A stretch of DNA of 64,000 nucleotides from Gibbsiella quercinecans (GTDB lineage Bacteria; Pseudomonadota; Gammaproteobacteria; Enterobacterales; Enterobacteriaceae). Location: the NCBI RefSeq assembly GCF_002291425.1, contig NZ_CP014136.1:1178001-1242000 (forward strand). Reading direction: 5' to 3'. The notes below the pieces were generated by a model. The model made no database searches, was not told the origin of the DNA, and saw only the letters and a program-made list of their open reading frames with translations. The position numbers and the translations under genes were made by a program. Shown here in pieces: positions 48,000 through 57,428 of this stretch (its first letter is position 1; every line of letters starts with the position of its first letter).

Positions 48000-48770
48000 A
48001 TGAAATTACATTATCAACGCTTGGCGGCACCGGCGGATGCACCGGCAGCACTGCCCATTATTTTGATCCACGGCCTGTTTGGCGATCTCGACAATCTGGG
48101 CGTGCTGGCGCGCGATTTGTGCCAACAGCACACGGTGATAAAAGTCGATCTGCGTAATCATGGGCTTTCCCCCCACGCAGAGGAGATGTCTTATCCAGCC
48201 ATGGCGCAGGATCTGCTGGCCCTGATGGACGAACTGTCGGTAGCAAAGGCCATCGTCATCGGTCATTCAATGGGCGGCAAGGCGGCGATGGCGTTAACGG
48301 CGATAGCGCCGGAACGGATTGAAAAACTGGTGGTCATCGACATCGCCCCGGTGGCCTACGATACCCGCCGCCATGACAAAATTTTCGCCGCGCTGCAGGC
48401 GGTGGCCAACGCCAACGTGGCCCAGCGGCGTGAGGCCGCCTTGCTGATGCGCGACTATATTGATGAAGAAGGCGTCATTCAGTTCCTGCTGAAATCGTTT
48501 CACAACGGTGCCTGGCGTTTTAACCTGCCGGTACTGATTCAACAATATGAGGCAATTCTCGGTTGGCAAGATGTGCCCGCCTGGCCACACCCGGTGCTGT
48601 TTATCCGCGGTGGACTATCACCCTATATACAAGACAGCTACCGTGATGAAATCACCCGCCAGTTTCCGCAGGCCCGTGCCTATGTCGTCGCCGGCAGCGG
48701 CCACTGGGTTCACGCCGAAAAACCACAGGCGGTATTAAGAGCAATTCATCGATTTATCGGCCCGGCCTGA
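48000..48770 (+). CDS. ybfF: Alpha/beta-hydrolase YbfF
   Basis: 256-aa esterase. Oxyanion stretch ILIHGLFGD (about 21-29), nucleophile elbow GHSMGGK (Ser about 89), terminal His in GSGHWVHAEKP (about 236). Acts on acyl esters/CoA thioesters in E. coli. Divergent from seqA, the E. coli arrangement. Confidence 0.93.
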   Translation: MKLHYQRLAAPADAPAALPIILIHGLFGDLDNLGVLARDLCQQHTVIKVDLRNHGLSPHAEEMSYPAMAQDLLALMDELSVAKAIVIGHSMGGKAAMALTAIAPERIEKLVVIDIAPVAYDTRRHDKIFAALQAVANANVAQRREAALLMRDYIDEEGVIQFLLKSFHNGAWRFNLPVLIQQYEAILGWQDVPAWPHPVLFIRGGLSPYIQDSYRDEITRQFPQARAYVVAGSGHWVHAEKPQAVLRAIHRFIGPA

Positions 48771-49022
48771 GCCAATTGGCGAAAAAAAGCGCTAAAGATA
48801 AGCGCTTAGCGCGTTTGCGCCGCAGTTAAGCATTGTCGTTGCTCTACCTGCTGGGGTAATATGGCGCGCTGTAATTTTGCCGCCTAAGCTCCGCGTTTTA
48901 ACCGGCGCCAGGCTGGGGGCGAATTTTGGGTTAGGGTTGATTGGCCCGACAAAATGTAAACCGAACCGTCCAAAGGCGCATAAGCGCTTTTTGATACAAA
49001 CTCCCTTGCAGTTACCGCAACA

Positions 49023-49310
49023 ATGGCTAAAGAACAAACGGATCGCACAACGCTGGATCTGTTCGCAGATGAACGCCGTCCGGGGCGCCCGAAAACTAAC
49101 CCGCTTTCCCGCAATGAACAGCTTAGGATCAACAAGCGCAATCAGTTACGGCGCGATAAGGTTCGTGGCTTGCGGCGTGTGGAGCTGAAAATCAATGCGG
49201 ACGCGGTAGACGCTCTGAACAAACTGGCGGACCAGCGCAACATCAGCCGCAGCGAACTCATTGAGCAAATGCTGTTGGCTAAACTGGCGGAAGAACAGCC
49301 AGAACACTGA
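49023..49310 (+). CDS. ybfE: LexA-regulated protein YbfE
   Basis: 95 aa, basic, with a short C-terminal ribbon-helix-helix-like segment (RRVELKINADAVDALNKLADQRNISRSELIEQML). Matches E. coli YbfE, a member of the SOS regulon there. I could not find a convincing LexA box in the 250 bp upstream. Probably co-transcribed with fldA. Confidence 0.88.
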   Translation: MAKEQTDRTTLDLFADERRPGRPKTNPLSRNEQLRINKRNQLRRDKVRGLRRVELKINADAVDALNKLADQRNISRSELIEQMLLAKLAEEQPEH

Positions 49311-49542
49311 TCTTGCCGCCCTGGCGCGCGGCGCAGGCGTTAAGGACAACGCCGGATCGCTCCCGCTTTCTTCCCCATAGGCATCGCATAAATGCGATAA
49401 ATCCTGCGGGTAAATTTCTGGCATGATAGGCGTTTACCGGTAAGAAACAGCGTGAAAATGGCGCACGGGATGCCCAGCGCTGCATCGCCATCGGCGTCTT
49501 ATCGCGACACAACTTTATTGAATTGAAAGGGTTATACGCTAT

Positions 49543-50070
49543 ATGGCAACTGTAGGCATTTTCTTTGGCAGCGACACTGGTAATACCGAAAACATTGCCA
49601 AGATGATCCAAAAACAATTGGGCAAAGAAGTGGCTGAAGTTCACGACATTGCCAAAAGCAGCAAGGAAGATCTGGAAGCCTTCGACATCCTGCTGCTGGG
49701 TATTCCAACCTGGTACTACGGTGAAGCGCAGTGCGATTGGGATGACTTCTTCCCTACGCTCGAAGAGATCGACTTCAACGGTAAGCTGGTCGCGCTGTTC
49801 GGCTGCGGCGATCAGGAAGACTACGCAGAATACTTCTGCGATGCGATGGGCACCATCCGCGATATCATCGAACCACGCGGCGCCACCATCGTCGGCCACT
49901 GGCCAACCCAGGGCTACCATTTCGAAGCCTCAAAGGGTTTGGCGGATGACGATCATTTTATTGGCCTGGCCATTGATGAAGACCGCCAGCCGGAGTTGAC
50001 CAACGAGCGTGTCGACGCCTGGGTCAAACAGATCAGCGAAGAATTGAATCTGGCTGAACTGGCCAACTAA
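49543..50070 (+). CDS. fldA: Flavodoxin 1
   Basis: 175 aa. FMN phosphate loop GSDTGNTENIAK (about 9-20), flavin-stacking Trp in PTWYYGEAQCDWDD and Tyr in GCGDQEDYAEYF. Essential electron donor for IspG/IspH, methionine synthase and pyruvate formate-lyase activation. Upstream of fur as in E. coli. Confidence 0.97.
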   Translation: MATVGIFFGSDTGNTENIAKMIQKQLGKEVAEVHDIAKSSKEDLEAFDILLLGIPTWYYGEAQCDWDDFFPTLEEIDFNGKLVALFGCGDQEDYAEYFCDAMGTIRDIIEPRGATIVGHWPTQGYHFEASKGLADDDHFIGLAIDEDRQPELTNERVDAWVKQISEELNLAELAN

Positions 50071-50315
50071 ACCTTGTGGGTGGCGGTTGAATAATGGCCT
50101 TGTAACGTGCATAGTAGCAATGTCAACAGGGTCATTATTGATATTATGAATTGAAGCAATAGAAGCTACGATTTTGTAACTTCTCACATCGTCACGGTAA
50201 ACTGCGGCATCGGTTTATCCCATTCATCAAGACGTTGCATATGTAAAATGCAATAGTGCAAATATAGCGTTGTTAACAACCGGCGGTTTTCATTTAGCGC
50301 AACCGGTTCTATAAT
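50071..50315. other. fldA-fur intergenic region
   Basis: No further gene. AT-rich middle part (50120-50190) with a loose Fur-like ATTGATATTATGAAT. It should contain the fur promoter ahead of the uof-like leader ORF. Confidence 0.5.
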
Positions 50316-50408
50316 GTGACGCAATTATATCTTTGTGCCGACCGATGCCATAGGCGAGAACGCCTCAACTTGATTAGCATAGTAACAGGACTGAATCCGC
50401 ATGACTGA
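50316..50408 (+). CDS. uof-like leader ORF overlapping fur
   Basis: Thirty codons from a GTG at 50316, ending at a TGA (50406-50408) that overlaps the first codons of fur. E. coli fur is translationally coupled to a short upstream ORF, uof, ending at the same place, which is the target of the iron-responsive RNA RyhB. No good ribosome site precedes the GTG, so the start is uncertain. Confidence 0.42.
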   Translation: MTQLYLCADRCHRRERLNLISIVTGLNPHD

Positions 50409-50847
50409 CAACAACACCGCATTGAAGAAGGCCGGCTTAAAAGTCACGCTTCCGCGACTCAAAATCCTGGAAGTGCTGCAGGATCCGGAATGCCACCACG
50501 TCAGTGCGGAAGATTTGTATAAGAAATTGATTGATATGGGCGAAGAAATTGGCCTGGCCACGGTGTACCGCGTGCTTAACCAGTTTGACGACGCCGGCAT
50601 CGTCACCCGCCACAATTTTGAAGGCGGCAAATCCGTATTTGAATTGACTCAGCAACACCACCACGATCACCTGATTTGCCTGGACTGCGGCAAAGTGATC
50701 GAATTCCGCGACGAATTTATCGAAGCGCGCCAGCGTGATATTGCCAAAAGGCACGGTATCAAACTCACCAACCACAGCCTGTATCTGTATGGGCACTGTG
50801 AAACCGGTGATTGCCGTGAAGATGACTCGATACACAACGCAAAGTAA
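50401..50847 (+). CDS. fur: Ferric uptake regulator
   Basis: 148 aa. Winged-helix domain (about 1-82, with GLATVYRVLNQF), then metal-binding dimerisation domain HHHDHLICLDCGKVIEF with C93/C96-type pair and a terminal C-x4-C. Represses iron acquisition with Fe(II). AACAGGA precedes the ATG. Confidence 0.97.
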   Translation: MTDNNTALKKAGLKVTLPRLKILEVLQDPECHHVSAEDLYKKLIDMGEEIGLATVYRVLNQFDDAGIVTRHNFEGGKSVFELTQQHHHDHLICLDCGKVIEFRDEFIEARQRDIAKRHGIKLTNHSLYLYGHCETGDCREDDSIHNAK

Positions 50848-50867
50848 CAGGTGCTTGCCCCTAGCGT

Positions 50868-50899
50868 AAAAAAACAGCCGTATATACGGCTGTTTTTTT
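50868..50899. terminator. Bidirectional fur / chitobiase terminator
   Basis: Perfect 32-bp palindrome: seven A, CAGCCGTATATACGGCTG, seven T. Works for both convergent genes. Confidence 0.93.
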
Positions 50900-50942
50900 A
50901 TGGGCTGCGTATGCAGCCCGCGCGGCGCGCGAGCTGGCATAA

Positions 50943-53615
50943 TTACCCTTGCACCGCTTCGCTGCGGCTAAAGCGCTTGCCATCTGGGCTGACGGCACGG
51001 ATTTGCACCCCAGCGGAAACGTTCGGCCTGGCGCTGCCGTCATAGCGCCGCCACTGTTTGCCGCCGTCGGTGGAATATTCAATCCCCAGGCCCGGCAGTG
51101 AGATATTGGCCTCCAGTTTGCCATCAACGATGCGCGCGCCAGGCACCGGCAAGCGGTAGTGGATACCCCCCTTATCCAACTTGGCCAGTTCACGCTGCCC
51201 TAACAGATTGGCAAAGCGCAGCCAGTCTTTATCCAACGCCGCGCGATCGACAAACTGCGTTTCGTCACCTTTATATTCGCGCCCGGCCTGATAATCCAGT
51301 TCCCAGCCCGCACGGTGCCACGCACGCTCCGCCACCGAAATGACGCGCGGGAAAATCATATATTCCATCTGCTCGTCGGTACGCACGGTTTCGCTCCAGG
51401 ACTGCGCCGACAGCCCATAGGCGCCTGGCCATGGCTTATCGCTCTTGGCGCTGAAGGCATCACCGTCGCGATCGCGCGAGGTTTCCGCATTCTGCGGCAG
51501 GTTGTCCGGCGCAAAGCTGAACATTTTCTGTTCATCGTTAAAGCGTGCCGCCCAATAGTAACCGCGTTCGTTGGGGTTAACTTCGTACGGGAAATCCATG
51601 TAGACATAATCCGGGTTGGAGATCGTCACCTCGTAGCCCTTGTTCGCCCAGTCGTTAGCGGTGTCGAAGCCGCCCCAGTACAGGGTATCCCAGAAATTAA
51701 CGCCAACGCGCTTGGTGGCGAACGCCTTGGCGTTTTCCGCGTCTTTCAGGCCATCCTGCCAGGCCTGCATTTTTTCGATGCCGTGCGCGTTAACCCGTTT
51801 ACTCACCTCAATAGCGAAATAGCTCGGCAGGTGCGCCATATCCTGTACTTTGCCTTGGGCGATCATCGCCTGGCAAACCTGCGATTTCGCCCAGGGTTTG
51901 TCCTCTTTGCTGAGATCGACCATGCCTTTGCCCGGCTCCGGATGGCGGATATCGGTATAGCCGGTGCCCAGGCGGATATTTTTTGCTTCATCACCGCCAA
52001 AATGCCAGGTGGTCAGCGGTTGGCCCGCCTCTTTATGCATCAGGGCAATCTCGCCAATCACCTTATCGGCAAAGCGCGTGGACGACGGCAGGCAAGGGTT
52101 CAGGTAGCTGTGGCGATCGTAAAACTGCACCGACGTGGTATTGGAGTCATCGGTGGGATCCAGCACGCGGTATTCACCAGCGGCCTGTTCCTTGCCTTCG
52201 GCGTGCAGCTTTTGGTAGCGGGCTTCCATCGCAACCACCGCCGCACGGGCGTGCGCCGGCATGTCAATTTCCGGGATCACTTCAATCTGGCGTGCCTGGG
52301 CGTATTTTACGATGTCGATATAGTCGCTGCGGGTGAAAAAACCGGAACCGTTATTATCGCTGTCCGGCCCGGAGCCCAACTGGGGCAACAGGCACGTTGT
52401 TTCTGTCAGATCGTGGCAGCGCTTGCCACCCACCTCGGTTAACTCCGGCAGGCCGGGAATTTCAATGCGCCAGCCTTCGTCGTCGCTCAGGTGAAAGTGG
52501 AATTTATTCAGCTTATAGGCCGCCATCTGGTCCAATAAGCGCAGAACCGCGTCTTTGGTGTGGAAATTGCGCCCCACGTCCAGGAACACGCCACGGTATT
52601 GAAAACGCGGCGCATCGCGGGCCGTCAGCACGGCGATTTTTTTGTCGCCATCGGCAGGCAGCAGTGAAAGAACAGACTGCAAACCATAAAATACGCCCGC
52701 TTCATCAATGCCGGTAATCTGCGCGGATTTTTCACCCATCGCCAGCGTATAAGCTCCCGGCACTGCCTCGGCGCCGCTGAAAGCGTGCGGATCAATCGCG
52801 GTTGTGATCGGATACCCGCCCGCACGTTGGGGGATGCCAAGCTGTGCGAAACGCTGGGTGACGGCGCTGGCTGCCGGCGCCGCCAATGCGCCAAGCGCCA
52901 GTGCAACGCCCTGGCTAAGATCGGCATCCTGTGTAGGATCAATCGTCACCTGCAGCGGCGTTGGGATAATCTGCCCGCGCAGCGCCGTGGCCGGCAGGCG
53001 GCTTAACGCCGCGTTTTTCGTAAAGCGCGTCGCTGGCGTCATCAGGATGTTGTTATCATGTTGGGTGCGCTTCCATTGATCGCCGCTTAACGGCGTCAGG
53101 AACTGGTGCAAATCTTCAGTATCGGTGTTCACCAGCACCTTAGGCTTGGCGTTACCGGAGGTGGCATACCAGCGCGGCATCACGTCGCTATTGAACAATT
53201 GCCAGTATTCCCCCACCAACGGGATCTCCACGCGCCCCCCGGCCGGAAAGCCGGTGAATTTATCCGTCGGCTCCAGCTTATGTAAATCGCCGGTGATAAA
53301 GCTAATTTTAAACTGATCGCTATCCACCTTCAGGATCTGGCGGATACTGTGAAAATAGATGGCCCAATCCTTTTCTTTTATCGCTGCGCCATCGTTGATT
53401 AGGGTAAGCACCGCCTGGTTACACGCCGCCCAATCGGCCCCCAGCTTGGCGCAGTCCACGCCATGCTCTCCCGCACGATTATCCACGATGCGGTAATTAA
53501 CCTTCAGTTGGCTCAGTTGATCAACCACCGCCTGCCCGGCAGGCGCCTGCGCTGCCGCCCCAAAGCCCACCGTTGCCACCAGCGCCGCCAGCGCTCTCAC
53601 CGTAAATTTATTCAT
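50943..53615 (-). CDS. chb: Chitobiase, beta-N-acetylhexosaminidase GH20
   Basis: 890 aa. Signal peptide about 1-23. N-terminal carbohydrate-binding-like domain (about 30-180), GH20 beta-domain (to about 335), TIM barrel with the catalytic pair in [10 protein letters not shown] (Asp-Glu near 540), and a C-terminal Ig-like domain (about 815-890). Matches the crystallised S. marcescens chitobiase (885 aa). It splits chitobiose into GlcNAc in the periplasm. 64 bp after chiP. Confidence 0.96.
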   Translation of the reverse strand: MNKFTVRALAALVATVGFGAAAQAPAGQAVVDQLSQLKVNYRIVDNRAGEHGVDCAKLGADWAACNQAVLTLINDGAAIKEKDWAIYFHSIRQILKVDSDQFKISFITGDLHKLEPTDKFTGFPAGGRVEIPLVGEYWQLFNSDVMPRWYATSGNAKPKVLVNTDTEDLHQFLTPLSGDQWKRTQHDNNILMTPATRFTKNAALSRLPATALRGQIIPTPLQVTIDPTQDADLSQGVALALGALAAPAASAVTQRFAQLGIPQRAGGYPITTAIDPHAFSGAEAVPGAYTLAMGEKSAQITGIDEAGVFYGLQSVLSLLPADGDKKIAVLTARDAPRFQYRGVFLDVGRNFHTKDAVLRLLDQMAAYKLNKFHFHLSDDEGWRIEIPGLPELTEVGGKRCHDLTETTCLLPQLGSGPDSDNNGSGFFTRSDYIDIVKYAQARQIEVIPEIDMPAHARAAVVAMEARYQKLHAEGKEQAAGEYRVLDPTDDSNTTSVQFYDRHSYLNPCLPSSTRFADKVIGEIALMHKEAGQPLTTWHFGGDEAKNIRLGTGYTDIRHPEPGKGMVDLSKEDKPWAKSQVCQAMIAQGKVQDMAHLPSYFAIEVSKRVNAHGIEKMQAWQDGLKDAENAKAFATKRVGVNFWDTLYWGGFDTANDWANKGYEVTISNPDYVYMDFPYEVNPNERGYYWAARFNDEQKMFSFAPDNLPQNAETSRDRDGDAFSAKSDKPWPGAYGLSAQSWSETVRTDEQMEYMIFPRVISVAERAWHRAGWELDYQAGREYKGDETQFVDRAALDKDWLRFANLLGQRELAKLDKGGIHYRLPVPGARIVDGKLEANISLPGLGIEYSTDGGKQWRRYDGSARPNVSAGVQIRAVSPDGKRFSRSEAVQG

Positions 53616-53679
53616 TTTCAGCTCATCCTTAATCAGTCAGCAGTATCGCCAATCGCGCCCTTTCCCCTGCGGGTATGCC

Positions 53680-55071
53680 TTACAGCAGTGTAAACGGCGC
53701 GATCACCATGAATTTAACGTCTTTCTCATCCTGGAAAATGTTGCCGTAGCCCCCGCTCCAGCTTGGGATATCCGAGTGGTTGTCATAGCGGGTGAAGTGC
53801 AGCTTGAACTGTGTACCTTTGGCGCGCCCTTCCTGCACGGTGTACATCGCATCAAGGCTATAAGCACTCTCTTTGAGCCGTTGGCTCTGATCGTAAACCG
53901 GGTTGGTGCTGGGTTTGGCATCCCAGGCGTAAACATACGAACCGCCCACCGCCCAACCAGGCAGATCCCAGTTCTTCAGGTCATACATCACGCCGGCGTA
54001 GACGGCTTTTTCACCGTTGGCGTTAAAATCGGAACGGTTATCCCACCAGATATCAAGGCGGCCGTTGGAAGACGCGTAGGTCGGCGTCATGCGTTGCAGA
54101 AAATACCCCTGGTTGCCCTCGGCCTTGACCATGGTGCCTTCCAACCGCCAGTTGAACGGGCCGGTGGTATAGCCGAAGGTCAGCGCCTGCAGCCAGGCCA
54201 GGCCGTCATAGATACTGTTGGCATCGCTTTTATTGCCGATGCGGTCTTCAGCCCCATAGAACTGGTAACTGGTGGTCAGCGGGTTGCCCGCCACGGAAAA
54301 CTGGTAGCTGGCCTTGGTGAAATACTGGTTTACATAGCCCTGGGCCTGGCCGAAGGCGGCTTCCAGCACCAGGTTGTTTTTAAAGTCATATTTCGCCCCG
54401 AAGGAGTGCAGATAGGCAACCGAGGTTTTTCTGTCGTTCTGGCGAAAATCGTCCATTTCGGTGTGCCACGGGGCCTTATACTTGTTGGCCCACATATAAG
54501 AAAAACGCAGTTCCCCAGCATCGCCGTAATCAAACTCGGCCCCGGCTTCCGCCCCCTGATAGGTGCCGGGCAGCAGGCTCCAGTGCGGCGCCAGCAACGT
54601 TTGCCCACTGGGCTGGATATAACCGGCGCGCGCCCACAGCGGGCCTGATTTGAACTTCGCCGCGGCTTTATACAGGCTAACGCCGCTCTTGTCGCCGCTG
54701 TAATCTTCAGCGTAAGTGCGGTTCTTCGAAGAAAAAGCGATTTCATTCGGGTGGCCGCTTGCGCTGGATTCCGCCATCTCAACGGCGGTGAAGAGCGCCA
54801 GATCGATGCCGAACATATCGGCGGCATAGCCGGAGGAGAAATCAAGATTGGCGTTCCATGTAGCATGGGAAAGATTGGTTTTATATTGATCGCCGTCGGT
54901 AACATCTTTGCGATCGCGCTGGCGCTGCCAGTAGTACACCCCACCCGTCAGCGATGCATCATCGATAAACCCAGCGGCCTGCACGCTGGCCGGAGCCACC
55001 CAATCACCGCCGGCAGCGGCACTGGCTAGCACCAGCACCAGCGCTCTGCGCCGCACATCCTGTTGTTTCAT
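53680..55071 (-). CDS. chiP: Chitoporin, OprD-family outer-membrane porin
   Basis: 463 aa. Signal peptide about 1-32. Beta-barrel with alternating aromatic strands, OprD-family pattern ([27 protein letters not shown]) and a C-terminal hydrophobic strand ending in Leu-Leu. It admits chitooligosaccharides. The ribosome site AAGAGGGA can pair with the ChiX sRNA seed. The lipoprotein gene chiQ expected downstream is absent; chitobiase follows directly. Confidence 0.93.
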   Translation of the reverse strand: MKQQDVRRRALVLVLASAAAGGDWVAPASVQAAGFIDDASLTGGVYYWQRQRDRKDVTDGDQYKTNLSHATWNANLDFSSGYAADMFGIDLALFTAVEMAESSASGHPNEIAFSSKNRTYAEDYSGDKSGVSLYKAAAKFKSGPLWARAGYIQPSGQTLLAPHWSLLPGTYQGAEAGAEFDYGDAGELRFSYMWANKYKAPWHTEMDDFRQNDRKTSVAYLHSFGAKYDFKNNLVLEAAFGQAQGYVNQYFTKASYQFSVAGNPLTTSYQFYGAEDRIGNKSDANSIYDGLAWLQALTFGYTTGPFNWRLEGTMVKAEGNQGYFLQRMTPTYASSNGRLDIWWDNRSDFNANGEKAVYAGVMYDLKNWDLPGWAVGGSYVYAWDAKPSTNPVYDQSQRLKESAYSLDAMYTVQEGRAKGTQFKLHFTRYDNHSDIPSWSGGYGNIFQDEKDVKFMVIAPFTLL

Positions 55072-55073
55072 AC

Positions 55074-55085
55074 AAAATCCCTCTT
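55074..55085 (-). promoter_or_regulatory. ChiX sRNA target at chiP ribosome site
   Basis: The mRNA sequence AAGAGGGATTTT contains the Shine-Dalgarno site. Eleven of its bases can pair with AAATTCCTCTT of ChiX (one G-U pair), using the E. coli ChiX sequence as I recall it. ChiX represses chiP in E. coli and Serratia by covering this site. Confidence 0.6.
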
Positions 55086-55473
55086 GCGGTTAAAAGTGCG
55101 GCGAATACACCGTTGAGCCGTACGCCGCGCAATGTCATGCTGACCACAGACTACTTTCGCGTTGAAAATTATCAAAGAGGAATGGCGTGATTTTTATCAA
55201 AGTATGACCAAGAGCACATCTCGGCATGTCATAAGGTAACAATTTATGTGACGCAGCACCAAATGGCGGATAGATAAATAATAATATGATTATAAAATGA
55301 TTTTCATCACACCAGGCATAATCAGGGTGAACGCTTTGCGCCAAAGAAACACCGATGCAGTGCCGGCTTGCTTAAGAGGGAAATGCTGTTAATTCGCAAT
55401 AAAAATAAATAACGCAAGGCAGTGTATGCGGTGGGAATGAACGAAGATAGCCGCGAATGATCGGCGTAAACAT
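55086..55473. other. chiP promoter/leader region
   Basis: No gene. Minus strand shows a copy of the ChiX seed (55171-55183). A -10-like GATAAT lies on the minus strand at 55168-55173, and an FNR-like TTGAT-AAAA-ATCAC just upstream. AT-rich from 55230 to 55310, where NagC and CRP sites would be expected; none is clear by eye. Confidence 0.5.
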
Positions 55474-55503
55474 AAAAAAAGCGCGGCCTGCGCCGCGCTT
55501 TTT
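55474..55503 (-). terminator. glnS terminator
   Basis: Stem AAAAAGCGCGGC with its complement, loop GCAG, followed by T7 on the minus strand; 21 bp after the glnS stop. Confidence 0.9.
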
Positions 55504-55524
55504 AGCCACTGAAGAAAGAAAGAC

Positions 55525-57189
55525 TTAAACTGCGGCTTTCGCCCAGGTATCACGCAGGCCGACGGTGCGGTTAAACACCAGGTGCGTGGCCGCAGCATCG
55601 CGGCTGTCTGCGCAGAAGTAACCTTCGCGCTCAAACTGGTAGGCTTTTTCCGGTTGTGCACCGGCCAGGCTTGGCTCAACGAAGCCCTGTTTGATCACCA
55701 GCGATTCCGGGTTAATGGTCGAGAGGAAATCCTCTGCCGCGCCCGGGTTCGGCACGCTGAACAGGCGATCGTACAGGCGAATTTCCGCCGGCAGCGCGTG
55801 CGCCACAGACACCCAGTGGATCACCCCTTTCACCTTGCGGCCATCAGCCGGATCCTTGCTTAGCGTTTGCGCATCATAGCTGCAATAGATGGTGGTGATG
55901 TTCCCCTGTTCGTCTTTCTCAACGCGTTCGGCTTTAATCACGTAGGCGTTACGCAGGCGCACTTCTTTACCCAGCACCAGACGCTTGTACTGCTTGTTGG
56001 CTTCTTCACGGAAATCCGCGCGATCGATATAGATCTCACGGCTAAATGGCACCTCACGGCTGCCCATTTCCGGCTTATTCGGATGGTTAGGCATGGTGAC
56101 CATCTCAACATCTTCGCCTTTGTTTTCGATGACCACTTTCACCGGATCCAATACCGCCATGGCGCGCGGCGCGTTCTCGTTAAGATCGTCCCGGATGCAG
56201 GATTCCAACGCCACCATTTCCACGTTGTTATCTTGTTTGGTGACGCCTATCCGCTGGCAGAACTCACGGATCGATGCCGCGGTATAACCACGGCGGCGCA
56301 GGCCGGAAACGGTCGGCATACGCGGATCGTCCCACCCTTCCACGATGTTTTCCGTCACCAGCTGGTTCAGCTTGCGCTTGGACATAATCGCGTACTCAAG
56401 ATTGAGGCGCGAAAACTCGTACTGACGCGGGTGGCACGCGATGGTGATGTTATCCAGCACCCAGTCATACAGGCGGCGGTTATCCTGGAATTCCAGCGTG
56501 CACAGCGAATGCGTGATCCCTTCCAGCGCATCGGAAATGCAGTGAGTGAAATCGTACATCGGATAAATGCACCATTTGTCGCCGGTCTGGTGGTGATGGG
56601 CGAACTTGATGCGGTACAGCACCGGATCGCGCATCACAATGAACGGCGATGCCATATCAATTTTGGCACGCAGGCACGCCGTGCCTTCAGCGAATTCGCC
56701 CTGGCGCATTTTTTCAAACAGCACCAGGTTTTCATCCACGCTGCGATCGCGGTACGGGCTGTTTTTACCCGGCGCCGTCAGGGTGCCGCGGTATTCACGG
56801 ATTTGTTCAGGCGACAGTTCATCAACGTAAGCCAGGCCCTTGGTGATCAACTCCACTGCATAGCCGTACAACTGATCGAAATAGTTCGAGGAATAGCAAA
56901 CGTCGCCGCTCCACGTGAAGCCCAGCCATTCCACATCGCGCTTGATTGACTCAACAAACTCCACGTTTTCCTTAACCGGGTTGGTGTCGTCAAAGCGCAG
57001 ATTGCACTGGCCGTGATAATCCCTGGCAATGCCAAAGTTCAGGCAGATAGACTTCGCATGGCCAATATGCAGATAGCCATTAGGTTCAGGCGGGAAGCGG
57101 GTATGAATCGTGGTGTGCTTCCCTGAAGCCAGATCTTCATCAATAATCTGGCGGATAAAGTTGGTTGGGCGGGCTTCAGCCTCACTCAT
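55525..57189 (-). CDS. glnS: Glutamine-tRNA ligase
   Basis: 554 aa from the ATG at 57189, the E. coli length; a longer frame to 57210 is not conserved. Class I synthetase with the HIGH motif in [15 protein letters not shown] (about 33-47) and KMSKS variant IMSKRKL (about 268). Two C-terminal beta-barrels recognise the anticodon. Confidence 0.97.
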   Translation of the reverse strand: MSEAEARPTNFIRQIIDEDLASGKHTTIHTRFPPEPNGYLHIGHAKSICLNFGIARDYHGQCNLRFDDTNPVKENVEFVESIKRDVEWLGFTWSGDVCYSSNYFDQLYGYAVELITKGLAYVDELSPEQIREYRGTLTAPGKNSPYRDRSVDENLVLFEKMRQGEFAEGTACLRAKIDMASPFIVMRDPVLYRIKFAHHHQTGDKWCIYPMYDFTHCISDALEGITHSLCTLEFQDNRRLYDWVLDNITIACHPRQYEFSRLNLEYAIMSKRKLNQLVTENIVEGWDDPRMPTVSGLRRRGYTAASIREFCQRIGVTKQDNNVEMVALESCIRDDLNENAPRAMAVLDPVKVVIENKGEDVEMVTMPNHPNKPEMGSREVPFSREIYIDRADFREEANKQYKRLVLGKEVRLRNAYVIKAERVEKDEQGNITTIYCSYDAQTLSKDPADGRKVKGVIHWVSVAHALPAEIRLYDRLFSVPNPGAAEDFLSTINPESLVIKQGFVEPSLAGAQPEKAYQFEREGYFCADSRDAAATHLVFNRTVGLRDTWAKAAV

Positions 57190-57342
57190 TGTTCTATTCC
57201 TCAAAGACAAAACGCGACATATAACCGCCTATGATCCAACAAGCCACGCCCGGAAACAACCGTTAGTTTCACGAAAAGCGCAGCTTGCGGCCACCTCATG
57301 CTTAAGATAGCCACAGCCCAGCATTTGTGCCGTTCTTCCATA

Positions 57343-57374
57343 ACAAAAGCGGGAAGAGATCGCTCCCTTCCCGC
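57343..57374 (-). terminator. nagE terminator
   Basis: GCGGGAAG (57349-57356) pairs with CTTCCCGC (57367-57374); followed on the minus strand by TTTTGTTATG. Confidence 0.75.
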
Positions 57375-57428
57375 CTCATTATTCAGGCCGTTTTTGCTAT
57401 GCGCGATAGCGCGCCCTGGCTTTACGCC

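Noticed and set aside
48771-49022. Search for a LexA box upstream of ybfE
   Set aside because: No CTGT-N8-ACAG-like sequence found by eye, although the E. coli gene is SOS-regulated.
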